Source: Psococerastis gibbosa (Eukaryota; Arthropoda; Insecta; Psocodea; Psocidae). From it: 64,000 nt of DNA. The notes below the pieces were generated by a model. It had not been told where the DNA came from. It searched no databases and was given only the letters and a program-made list of their open reading frames with translations. A program made the translations under genes and the position numbers. The DNA lies in contig OZ020492.1 in assembly GCA_963971405.1 (NCBI GenBank), positions 7,130,001-7,194,000 on the forward strand, in the 5' to 3' direction. Shown here piece by piece: positions 54,009 through 63,469 of the stretch. How positions within the stretch are numbered: position 1 is the stretch's first letter; each line of letters opens with the position of its first letter.

Positions 54009-54091
54009 TTAATTGTAAGAGTGGGCCGAAAGGCCCAAAATTCGCCCATATGGAAAATAAAGACAATTTTCTTTCTTTCTTTCTTTCTTTC
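54009..54091 (+). mobile_element. Retroelement 3' tail with (TTTC)n
   Basis: 'gttaattgtaagagtgggcc', 'gaaaggcccaaaattcgccc' and 'atatggaaaataaagacaat' followed by five TTTC units. The palindromic 'gggccgaaaggccc' could form a short hairpin in the RNA. Copies at 21.36 and 23.89 kb share the same order. Confidence 0.62.
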
Positions 54092-54484
54092 AAATGAAAC
54101 GTTGTATATTTTCTTCCTCTTGCACGTCGCCCTGTACCTTCTCATAAAAAAAACAGCATTGGCGGCTGCTATTATTGTTTTTTCTTTTTTATTTCATTTC
54201 ATTTTATTTGTACAATACAGTTTTACACCAATTACATTGTACAAAAAATTCCAATTGAACAGTAAAATATAAAAAGAAAAAAAAATACTTAATATACAAC
54301 TACAATATATAAACAATAGCAAATGTAAAGGAGTAGGTAATAGCTTAAGACGTATTAAAAACTACTACATAATTGTTATGATATATAAAATTATAATCTA
54401 TCTACGTTTCCCAATACAGCACAAGGGGAGGAAGGGGCTCGTATGTAGGAAGGTTGCTGAACTTATACAATACATAATTTATAC
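54092..54484. other. No gene seen
   Basis: AT-rich, with no recognised repeat. A 108-codon frame starting at 53946 runs across the TTTC tail and is an artefact of it. Confidence 0.45.
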
Positions 54485-54632
54485 TAAGTCAATTTATAAT
54501 ATTGTGTATATACCACATAACGCTTCAATAGACAATAGATTTAAAAAATAAATTATCATGGAACTGTCCTATGCCAACGACCCATTTGCATTTTGGTGTT
54601 GGGACAGTCTCGCTTTTTAACTTCTTCCATAA

Positions 54633-54886
54633 GGCGGGGTTTCCACCGACCTCTCATTGCAGAATGCAAATGCATTGACGGAAATTAGAATTTTTCTTTA
54701 TATAGAAATCTATTAAAATGTTTGTACTTATACATACATACTAACATATCCCATGACGCCATTTTTTAATTTTAGTCTGTTTATTTGTGATTTTACTCTA
54801 TGATCATTGATCAATTTTAACTATGGCATATAGGAAAATAAACATTTCCGTCAATTCTGCAATGCGAGGTCGGTGGAAACCCCGCC
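54633..54886. mobile_element. Harbinger-like MITE N inner element, copy 2
   Basis: The ends are GGCGGGGTTTCCACCGACC and its inverse, with TAA on both sides (54630-54632 and 54887-54889), a clean 3-bp duplication. The interior matches 16319-16565 and 55114-55369. Confidence 0.82.
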
Positions 54887-54896
54887 TAAGTCTTGA

Positions 54897-54955
54897 ATGT
54901 CTGCTACCACGTCACTTTTTGTAAATAGCCCTAGCCGGTCGGTGGAATGGGCACC
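54897..54955. mobile_element. Outer arm of MITE N (3' half)
   Basis: 'tgtctgctaccacgtcac' and 'gccggtcggtggaatgggca' followed by CC and TAA match the right outer arm at 16573-16636. No left arm is present, so it is either a decayed remnant or the right half of a longer element that contains the inner one. Confidence 0.55.
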
Positions 54956-55113
54956 TAAGTCAATTTATAATATTGTGTATATACCACATAACGCTTCAAT
55001 AGAAACTGACACAGATGCGAATTTAAAAATAAATTATCATGGAACTGTCCTATGCCAACGACCCATTTGCATTTTGGTGTTGGGACAGTCTCGCTTTTTA
55101 ACTTCTTCCATAA

Positions 55114-55369
55114 GGCGGGGTTTCCACAGACCTCTCATTGCAGAATGCTAATGACATTGACGGAAATTTGAATTTTTCTTTTTATAGAAATCTATTAAAA
55201 TGTTTGTACTTAACATATCCCATGACGCCATTTTTTAAATTTAGTTTGTGTGTTTGTGATTTTACTCTATGATCATTGATCAATTTAAACTATGGCATAG
55301 AGTAAAATAAAAATTTCATTTCAAAATGTCATTTGCATTCTGCAATGAGAGGTCGGTGGAAACCCCGCC
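55114..55369. mobile_element. Harbinger-like MITE N inner element, copy 3
   Basis: Ends as in copy 2. TAA lies at left (55111-55113) and TTA at right (55370-55372). It is part of tandem unit B, so it arose by duplication and not by an independent insertion. Confidence 0.8.
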
Positions 55370-55372
55370 TTA

Positions 55373-56313
55373 GCATTCTTCAGGGATACTAACGGTTCCT
55401 CCAGAATTTTAAAGTCCGTTAGACCGCTCAACGTTTTCCTAGAATTCGCCATGCCCCAAGTGCCGGAGAAATGTTTTTTTTTTTTACAGTGACATCCAGG
55501 TGCAGCTAGTTAACCATACATTAAAAGCCCTTTCTAACGGTACTGTCAATGAATGATACCATAAAGTTTTTTATTGGGCAAAAAAGCAGCGCTTGGGACT
55601 GAAAAATTTAAATGAAGCTTGTCCATGGTTTTAGAGGGCAGACAGACATTCCTAATGGGCCGCAACGACCCTCATAGAGTGCAGGTGCCCTCATCTAGAC
55701 CATTTTAATTCAGAAAAGTCCTAGTCTTCGTGCATGTGAAACGTCTCACTTCGTCTTTCTTTATGAGGCATGCTTATTTTTGTCTCGCCACGCATTATCT
55801 CTAGTGCTTGGCAGTCGTAATAACTGCTACAATGATGAAGATTTCTTCTTATCGCGGACACGAGACATCCGTGAAGACCATGAGGCTCCGTCTGATATTT
55901 AAGCACGAAACGCACATTCAAGTGGTTGCAATGTATATAGTACATATGTGACTTATCACAGGGAAGGTTCGTGAGGAATTGCTGTCTTCTTGTAATGGCA
56001 ACGGTGCTGGTCTACTGCTTGCACAGTCCCGTAATTAAGCCTAATTGATAATAATTTACGGAGCGTGAGGATGGAGCACTGAAGCTGCTTCACAGCAAAG
56101 CGTCGCGAAAGAACCATTTATCGTCGGGTCTGTCCCCACCCAACCACAAAAGGTACCTCTCCTTTACAGGTAGGGAACACGCGGCTAGAGGGCATATTGT
56201 TGAGCTCAACATCCCAAATTTAGCAGCGGTGAAGACTGAAAAGAGAGGGTCCTCTATCAGGGCTCAGGTCTAAGGTGTGCATAGCCGTCCTGTAACATTC
56301 CCCATTAGCGAAA
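55373..56313. other. No gene seen; repeat T fragment at about 56150-56285
   Basis: The repeat T blocks 'gggaacacgcggctagaggg' and 'gagctcaacatcccaaattt' are present. Frames of 74 codons or fewer lack domains. Confidence 0.45.
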
Positions 56314-56490
56314 CTAGAGTTAGATATAGGATAAATGGGAAATTCGAGCGCGCCAAAAATGTTTTGAATTCTGTGGCCACCTGCTACGTTTTTTCAATGG
56401 GTGGTCAGTCATAGGAGACTGGGCATCATAGGAGTCAAAAATATTTTTGGCGCGTTTGAATGTCCCATCCCTCTTGCATACAACTCCAAG
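56314..56490. mobile_element. TIR element J, copy 1
   Basis: The inverted ends are formed by 'aatgggaaattcgagcgcgc' and the inverse of 'gcgcgtttgaatgtccca', each followed inwards by 'caaaaatattttt'. The centre contains 'ctgctacgttttttcaatgg' and 'aggagactgggcatcatagg'. An outer block 'actagagtt'/'aactccaag' extends the match. No clear TSD. Confidence 0.65.
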
Positions 56491-57299
56491 CGAAACTACT
56501 TACTACCGAGTACCCCGACCGCGTAAGTATGTAGTAGCATCTAGTATCTAATATAGTTCCACGTACCCGGAATAGAAAAATATACGTTTTTAATACCTTT
56601 CTTGTTCCACTTCACTCCGTTATAGTATGTACAACATTATTGGTTCATTTCTGTCTAGTGTCAACCCACTTCGATTTGGAGGGGGTAATCCCCCCCCCCC
56701 TTGGGCCTGACTACCTTGAATTGAGGGGATTTATGATTGCCAATGCTGGTCAAAATTCGTGTCTTGCCACTAAAACATTAACTACCAGAACGTATGAGTT
56801 GTTAGAATGGGCAGATTTGGTACACACCATGCCAGCAAAGACGGAGACTTTGTTTCAAATCCCGTTCGCGTAGAATTTTTCCATAACTTGCCATCTCTCG
56901 GTTCCAAGAGCTCGTCTTTAACTATTATTGCGGTTTCACAAGTTCTTGGTAAACGGCCGTTGGCATGCAGTAGAGTATGTAATAAACATAAATTGTATGG
57001 ATAAAATTGAAAAAATGCACGCCCATATTTGTTCGAAAGAATTCATTTTCAACGTGAGAATACACTGTGAAGATTACACTTTTCAATGCAATATCGCAAT
57101 TAGCCCAAGTCGTAAGATTACCAAGAATTATAGCGGATATTCGGTTCACCTATCTTCGTACCTCGCACATGCGCAATGATCTAATCCGAGCATTCTGTTT
57201 AATTACACAGCATATTACAAGAGTGGTCAGTATTTGAGAACTGAACCTTTGCTATTTGTCCGCGGATAATGAACTCAACTACGATTCGGGTACTGTCCA
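56491..57299. other. No gene seen; pseudo-tRNA-like segment at about 56810-56875
   Basis: C run at 56690-56701. The segment 'ggtacacaccatgccagcaa' to 'tttcaaatcccgttcgcg' looks like a decayed tRNA-like SINE head. Frames of 83 codons or fewer lack domains. Confidence 0.4.
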
Positions 57300-57480
57300 G
57301 GCAAGAGTATAAGTGAGATGGGACATTCGGGCGCGCCAAAAATATTTTTTGAATCCTGGGGCTACCTGCCACTTTTTCAATGGCTGATCTTAGGAGACGT
57401 GGCATTAGTGGCACCAGAATTCAAAAATTATTATTGGCGCACTCAAATGTCCCATACATTTCTTCTATGTAGAACTCTAG
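57300..57480. mobile_element. TIR element J, copy 2
   Basis: 'atgggacattcgggcgcgcc' at left is the inverse of 'ggcgcactcaaatgtcccat' at right. The centre has 'ctgccactttttcaatggct', 'taggagacgtggcattagtg'. A third, partial copy lies at 61765-61820. Confidence 0.68.
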
Positions 57481-58116
57481 TCCAGACGATAGAGAACGGG
57501 ACTGTGAAGTGGAAAGTTGGGGTTCGAGAATACACATAAATGGTGGAAAATTTTTCTAATAGGTAGCTTACCCTCACAGCATTGACAGCATTGTCGCAGC
57601 AACCATGGGGGGGGGGGGGGGGGGTAGACCCCTAAGACCAGACGGGGCAGAAGCTATTTTTAAATATGGGATTTTTATTTCCAATGCGTAGTTGCCAACC
57701 ATTACCTCTTCCTCTGCAAATCTGATAAAGATAGATAATTTAGCTTAAAAATAATTAACCAATCCCAGCTCGTCAGTGAACTAAGGCACTAGGACAATAA
57801 AATGAACTCATGCCAGACCGTTAAGAAAAAACCCAGGCAAGGAAGTAATTTTAATTAATTTAATGCTTATCAAATGGACGTAAATGCATGCGAAAAAATT
57901 GCATTATGGCAACAATACGATGCTATGTAAATGCAATTGTATGGTACCGTCATATCGTCATGTATCGCTTGCTTTAGCTCTTTTAACTGAGTCATATCCT
58001 TGCACGATTTAAGTCAGTTCTTCTTAAGTAATGGAAGCCTTAGTTTGCAGCTCATAAAAGCCAATTAAATGGCAACTCTATGTTATCTATCGCAACCATG
58101 TTTCATGTTACTTTTT
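57481..58116. other. No gene seen
   Basis: G run at 57607-57624. A B-box-like GGGGTTCGAGAAT near 57520 may be part of a SINE head. Confidence 0.4.
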
Positions 58117-58238
58117 GCTTTCCAATTTATACGTAGTATAAGGAAAGCTTTGTGATGGTCGAAATTTTCGATTCCGAGATTTCAACGGATTTACACGCTT
58201 TCAGGTCCCAGGAACCCAAAAAAGTGGTTTTTACGAAA

Positions 58239-58269
<31 letters not shown>

Positions 58270-58950
58270 GCATCGATTTCCGGGCAAACTACTCGGTCGA
58301 TTTTGATGAAATTCGGCATGTAGGTTCACAAAAATCATACCTCGAGACAATTTTTTTTATATGGGGCTAACTCAATTTGGGGGGGGGTTTCATTCTCAAA
58401 AATCTCCAAAAAACGTCAAAAAAAATTATTTCTCAAAAACGGCTCCAACGATTTCTTTTAAATTCACATATATTCTAGTCGTTCTTAATGTTGACAAAAT
58501 GCGAGGGTTCGCTTACCCCTTGATAGTTTGCTTCTGGGGGTAAAAAAATTAAAATAACTTAATTTTAATGAAAAATGACTAAAAAATAATATTTCTGCGA
58601 AACTTTTCAATCGATGATTTTTACCTTCAGACATATTTTAGGTGTTAAGTTGAGTAACGAAACCGGACAGTTGGCTTTCCCAAAAACCTATTTGCTTTTG
58701 CGCAAAATTGTTTTTTTTTAAAAATGATAGAAACTTCACGCTGAAAGGCCATTATTACTGTGTTGTAATGTGTTTTAAATATATTGAGGTTACCTCACCT
58801 CCAGTGACGTCAGGGGGGGACACCCCCCCCCCCCCCGAGATATCCGAAATTTAACCGTAGGAAAATTATTTACCATGAAATTATTCATTTTCTCTCCCTA
58901 CTAATGGATAAATTGGAAAGCATGTTCGAGTAAACTCGGACCGGTTCTTT
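58117..58950 (+). mobile_element. Q repeat copy 5, full-length reference copy (Helentron/INE-1-like)
   Basis: The landmarks are, in order: a 5' hairpin with outer stem GCTTTCC/GGAAAGC and inner stem TTATAC/GTATAA around loop GTA (58117-58148); 'gtgatggtcgaaattttcga'; a TGTC microsatellite (58240-58269); 'catcgatttccgggcaaact'; a G run; 'aacggctccaacgatttctt'; a C run (58824-58835); the inverted repeat ATAAATTGGAAAGC (58908-58921), which is the inverse of the 5' terminus; and a terminal stem-loop CGAGT/ACTCG followed by GACCGGTTCTTT. This arrangement of asymmetric inverted repeats, microsatellite and 3' stem-loop is known from Helentron-associated non-autonomous elements such as INE-1. No transposase or Rep/helicase is encoded. 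The frame over the 5' part recurs in copies 3 and 6 but is broken by the microsatellite and G run. Confidence 0.82.
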
Positions 58951-59030
58951 ATAATGGAAATATCATGCCAACACCGGTTATAAGGACTACCGACTTAAGG
59001 ACGATAATCATGTTTAAAAAAAAAGGGGGG

Positions 59031-59903
59031 AAAGAACCGGTCCGAGTTTACTCGAACATGCTTTCAAATTTATAAATTAGTAGATAGAAATAATGTGTAA
59101 TTTCATAATAAATAATTTCCCTATTGTTAAATTTCAGATCCCTCGAAGGGAGAGGGGGGAGGGGGTCCACCTCAATATATTAAAAACCCCTTAAAACTCA
59201 ATTGCAATTCAGGAACGAACAGACCAATACATTGTAACAGTAGTAACAATGGCACATGGCATGTAATAATTGGAGCGTGAATTTTCCATAATTTCTTCAA
59301 AAAATATTTTTTTTTTTGCACAGAACCAAAGGTTTTTTTGGGAATACAGCCTGTCCGGTTTTGTTACTCTATCGAACATCTAAACATACCTGAAGGTAGA
59401 AATCATCGATAGAAAGGTTCCACAGAAAAATTATTTTTAGCCGTTTTCCATAAAAATTGACTTATTTTTATTTTTTTACCCCCAGAAGGAAACTATCAAG
59501 GGGCAAGCGACCCCCCGCATTTTGTTAACATTAGTAACGAGTGCAATATATGTGAATTTAAAAGAAATCGTTGGAGCCATTTTTTAGAAATAATTTTATT
59601 AGACGATTTCTTGGAGTTTTTTGATAATAAACCCCCCCCCCCCCCAAATTGAGTTAGCCCAAAATAAAAATATAATAGTCCCGAGGCATGAATTTTGTGG
59701 ACCTACAAGCAAAATTTCATCAAAATCGACCGAGTAGTTTGCCCGGAAATCGATGCACAGGCAGACAGACAGACAGACATTTCGTAAAAACCACTTTTTG
59801 GGGTTCCTGGGACCTCAAAACGTGCAATTCCGTTGAAATTTCGGAACCGAAAATTTCGACCATCACTAAGCTTTCCTAATATACTACGTATAAATTGGAA
59901 AGC
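59031..59903 (-). mobile_element. Q repeat copy 6, full length, inverted relative to copy 5
   Basis: On the plus strand it starts 'aaagaaccggtccgagttta' and ends 'tacgtataaattggaaagc'. C and G runs, the microsatellite (59760-59780) and both terminal structures are present. It faces copy 5 across an 80-bp spacer, 3' end to 3' end. Confidence 0.82.
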
Positions 59904-61262
59904 AATAATAAATATTATAGCATGTAGCATGTTAATTTAACCTAGTTCTACCACTAACATGTAAGACACACGCAACGTTACTGCTACGTCTAACCATCGG
60001 ATCGCTTGAGAAGTATCACTTCTTTTTCACATTTTTCCTTGCCCAGTAACCCCGGACACATATCAATAAATCAATCAATCAATAACGTGCATTTTAACAG
60101 AAATACCCAATACCTGTAGGGCAAGATGACCCATAACAGACTAAAAACAAATAAATAAATAATTTAAATTCAAAATATTGAACCATTGAAAAATAAAACT
60201 AAGATTAACTTACGTGCTAATGACAGTTCCGCAGAAAAAATTTAAAAAAAAAATTCTTTAAGTCTAATCCACAATTTGAAACAATGATTCCCCCTCTTCC
60301 CGTCCCATCAGCCATTCCCGAATAAATTTTGAAAATTATTTGTGGTCAGGTATCCAGGACCTAATTTTAGTAGATTAAATGTGTATGGCGCTAGGTATTG
60401 GTAGGCCTTTGTAAAAATTGTTGTGTATATACTCTAGGTACTGTATTTACTGGCCCGGGTCCCTGTACCATATTACCACTGATGGAATAAAACATTTTTA
60501 AAAAAATTTAAAATATTGAAAAATAAATGAATAGGCTACTTATTATAAATATCTGCTGCCGCACAAGGTACTTAAAAATGTATAGGAACATTTATTCTAA
60601 GTATGAGACATGTTTGGAGCTCCACAATAGATATACAAAAGACAGAAATATAGTGGGTAATTAATCACAAGGAAGACTACAGCTTATAAAGTATTAACAG
60701 ATACAATAATACATAATTTTAAAATTATCGCAATAAATCAACTTAATGAAAGCGTTCGAACTGGCCCCATCCTGTTATGAAGGGCCACCCCCTACCCAGA
60801 AGACGAATGTCTTATTTTCCTAATCATAGTTTTTCTGGCACGCAATCCAGAAATATTTGTTATTTATTTTTGGTTGTCAATGTGGGAATTACTTCGGGGG
60901 TGAAGACGGAGGGAAAGGGGGGGGGGGGGCAGGGGGTGGTGAAGACAGATTATCAACACGAACCAACCAAATCTATCTCTTTCTTTCATTTCGCCATGAA
61001 AATTTTCAAATCAGTGTCGTGTCCAGACAACAAAACTGGAGAACGCAGTCAAGTACTGCTCAAAGGTCACGCAAGGCCATGCAGAAGGAGTGATGACGTA
61101 GCACAGGGTACGCACAGGCCCGTACCCAGGAATGTTTTAAGAGGGGGCCGAGACGGAAAACTTTCTTAAGCTATGTTATGTAAACTTATCTCCAACGGCG
61201 CAGCCACGAAGGAAAATATTCAAAACTATTAATGGTTACTTGCACGTTACTAAACGCATCAG
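59904..61262. other. No gene seen
   Basis: (AATC)n at about 60065-60082 and G runs near 60918-60934. The 130-codon frame at 60777-61169 runs through the G run and has no recognisable domain. Confidence 0.45.
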
Positions 61263-61749
61263 CAGGCAGAGCATGGAGATTTTAATCCTGGGGGTAATAT
61301 AATACCATGTCACGTGATGGGATTAATTCAATTGTTTAAAATAAAAGACAAGCAAATTTCAGATTTTTTTTTAATTTTTGATGATGGTAACCGTCGCAAG
61401 CGCAGAAAATTCAAATTGCGTCTATTTAAACAACTGAATGATTTTCAGCTATATTTTTGGTGAGTTTCTTCATTTTTTCTGCCTTAGATTTAGAAAAATT
61501 ATTTATCCTTATAATATAATTATTAATTCTAAATTAAAACATGTTTATTTCTAGGGGAATATGTGTTTATATTTGTTATTTATATTTGCTACGGCAGCGT
61601 CGCGTCAGTTCAGCTCTTTAGTTCTGCCAACATCACAATTTAAAAAATTCTGAAATTTGCTTGTCTTTTATTTTAAACAATTGAATTAATACCATCACGT
61701 GACATGGTATTATATTACCCCCGGGGTTAAAATCACCATGATCAGCCTG
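61263..61749. mobile_element. Long-TIR element (about 487 bp), young
   Basis: The arms of about 90-100 bp run on the left through 'gggggtaatataataccatg', 'tcacgtgatgg' and 'ttaaaataaaagacaagcaa' to 'atttcaga', and appear in inverse on the right with only about four differences. The central 290 bp are unique. The exact ends and TSD are unclear, because the outermost 30 bp are imperfect ('caggcagagcatgg' against 'caggctgatcatgg'). No open frame of note. Class unknown. Confidence 0.72.
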
Positions 61750-61764
61750 CAGGTGACCCAAGGA

Positions 61765-61820
61765 CTCAACAAATATTTTTGGTGCACTCGATTGTCCCGT
61801 CATTTGTATAAAACTCTAGG
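61765..61820. mobile_element. TIR element J, copy 3, right half only
   Basis: 'aaatatttttggtgcactcg', 'attgtcccgtcatttgtata' and 'aaactctagg' match the right end of copies 1 and 2. Confidence 0.5.
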
Positions 61821-63469
61821 TAAAGCATAGATTGTTAAGTTCAAGTCTGTATCTGTTGAGACCAGTTTGGTTCATTTCCATTTTTCGGATAACAAATCAT
61901 CAAATTTAATAACATCTTTTTTTTATTACTCTACTTTAAATGGTTCTAGAGCCTCTGCAACCGTATCATTCTGTCACTCGTCACTTTTTCCTCTTCCTCG
62001 CTCTTCCCATGGATTTCCTGGTTTATTTGCGTTCCTTGTGACTGTATTCAATAGGGGTCTTCACAGTGTTGGTGTTATCGTGTTAGATGTGCTATCCAAG
62101 TTAACACACAATCGTGAGTGGACCTCGGAAGTGAGTTATCATGCTATATCGAAAATATTTAACCGAGTAAACAACGTGGTAGTAGTCAGACGTTCGTGGC
62201 ACGGTTTTGAAGAAAGTGGCAGAACTCTATTCTAGTGCCACATTTGTTTACATTTTTTTTTTCATTTTGGTTATTATAATTTTAAGTATTTACGGTAATT
62301 GCTTGTGACAAAATTTTAAACGCGTGTTTCAAATCAATCGACAAAAACAAAGATGGCGGCGGTCGAGCTATCGATCGCAGCGCTAGCTATATAATAAAGT
62401 TAACCAACTTGGAAGTGCGTTTAGGATAGCACGCTGGTTACCTTGGTTATCGGGTTTCACGTGTGTTAACTTAGCTTGATGACTGTTGGGGTAGAAAGTT
62501 CCAAAAATATATTCTATTCTGTTGGTACGGAGGCGTCATTTTGAGGAATTATTTCCTCTTTTATTTGGCTACGATTTCAACTACTTTTCTGAGAAAAGTT
62601 TTCACATTGCATCATTTCGCAAAGTTCACAACAGTCAAGTGTCAGTGTAAAAACAATAGCCCATTTGGCGAGCCGAAAAAAACCAAGGTCAGCCCTAAGG
62701 AGACAAAAAAGAGGTTTTTGAAACGGAAAAAGACCGAGGCGATCTGAAAGGGGCGAAGGGATGCGGCGAACCTCAAATTACCCTCTGGCCAAGCCAGGAA
62801 AGTGAAAAAAATTCCTTTTTCAGCTCCTACTCTTTCACGTATCCTTTTTCCCAAGTAAATTCGTTTAAAACCCTTTGCCTACTCCCCCCTCTCTCTCCTT
62901 TAAGAGGAATCGCTTTCCCATCAACGCTTTGGTGCTCTTTTTTTACTGATTATCCCTCGCCGACAGTCTTAGAAAGCTTTGTTGCACTAATGGGCAAACC
63001 TGCATGGAGTTTTTAATGCCAAGCTTATCCCTCTCCGGCTACCTGGAGCCTCCACCAGCTAAGGCTTGTTAGTTTTTGTCTGTGAAAACCAACGGGAAGG
63101 CTTGCTTACCTTGATGGGTTATTATTATTATTTTAAAGAGCCTTTTTGGATGGCCGTAAGCCTACTTGTAAAGGCTTTTGGCTCGATGCGCTAGTGACCT
63201 ATAAACCTTCTGAAGTCCGTTGAGAAATATACAGCTTTTTTGCGCCATCCTAGGAAAAGCCCATTTGCTCAGCGGGTGGCATTAGTGATTGTTGTTATAT
63301 GATACGATTTCAATTTTTTTAGGAATTATGGAATAAAAAACTTTCAGGGGGTGCGGAATAAAAGAGTTTTTACAAACTAAATTATAAAAACAAATTCAGA
63401 ATGCGTGGATTTACTTAAAGCCTTGCAAAGGTTGCCAGTTTGGGTACAGCTACGGTGACCAAGTGGTGA
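61821..63469. other. No confident gene; promoter-like patch at about 62330-62480
   Basis: Around 62350 AAGATGGCGGC matches a YY1-type core, followed by CpG-containing sequence and a 13-codon frame starting at that ATG; a CACGTG lies at 62459. The frame of 122 codons at 61867-62235 and that of 68 codons at 62541-62747 have no recognisable domain. No repeat family covers 62.0-63.3 kb, making it one of the longest repeat-free stretches here. Confidence 0.35.

Larger units (their letters stand above)
54485..55372 (+). repeat. Tandem duplication (471-bp period) carrying MITE N copies
   Basis: Unit A starts at 54485 and unit B at 54956, both with 'taagtcaatttataatattg', then 'ccacataacgcttcaatag', 'aaattatcatggaactgtcc' and 'tatgccaacgacccatttgc' up to 'acttcttccataa'. 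Each unit then contains a MITE N inner element. Unit A also keeps the outer 3' arm (54897-54955), and unit B lacks it. A small indel ('acaatagattt' versus 'aaactgacacagatgcgaat') separates the units. Confidence 0.82.

Noticed and set aside
58152-58370. Recurring open frame in Q copies (58152, 19610 and inverses at 42.5 and 59.9 kb)
   Set aside because: It is translated repeat sequence. Microsatellite and G-run length differences shift the frame between copies, and the repeat has no transposase-like domain.
60777-61169. 130-codon frame
   Set aside because: Crosses a G homopolymer, has no recognisable motif and no supporting splice or start context.
61867-62235. 122-codon frame
   Set aside because: Lies in a repeat-free region but shows no domain and overlaps the edge of element J. 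Not enough to call a gene without transcript evidence.
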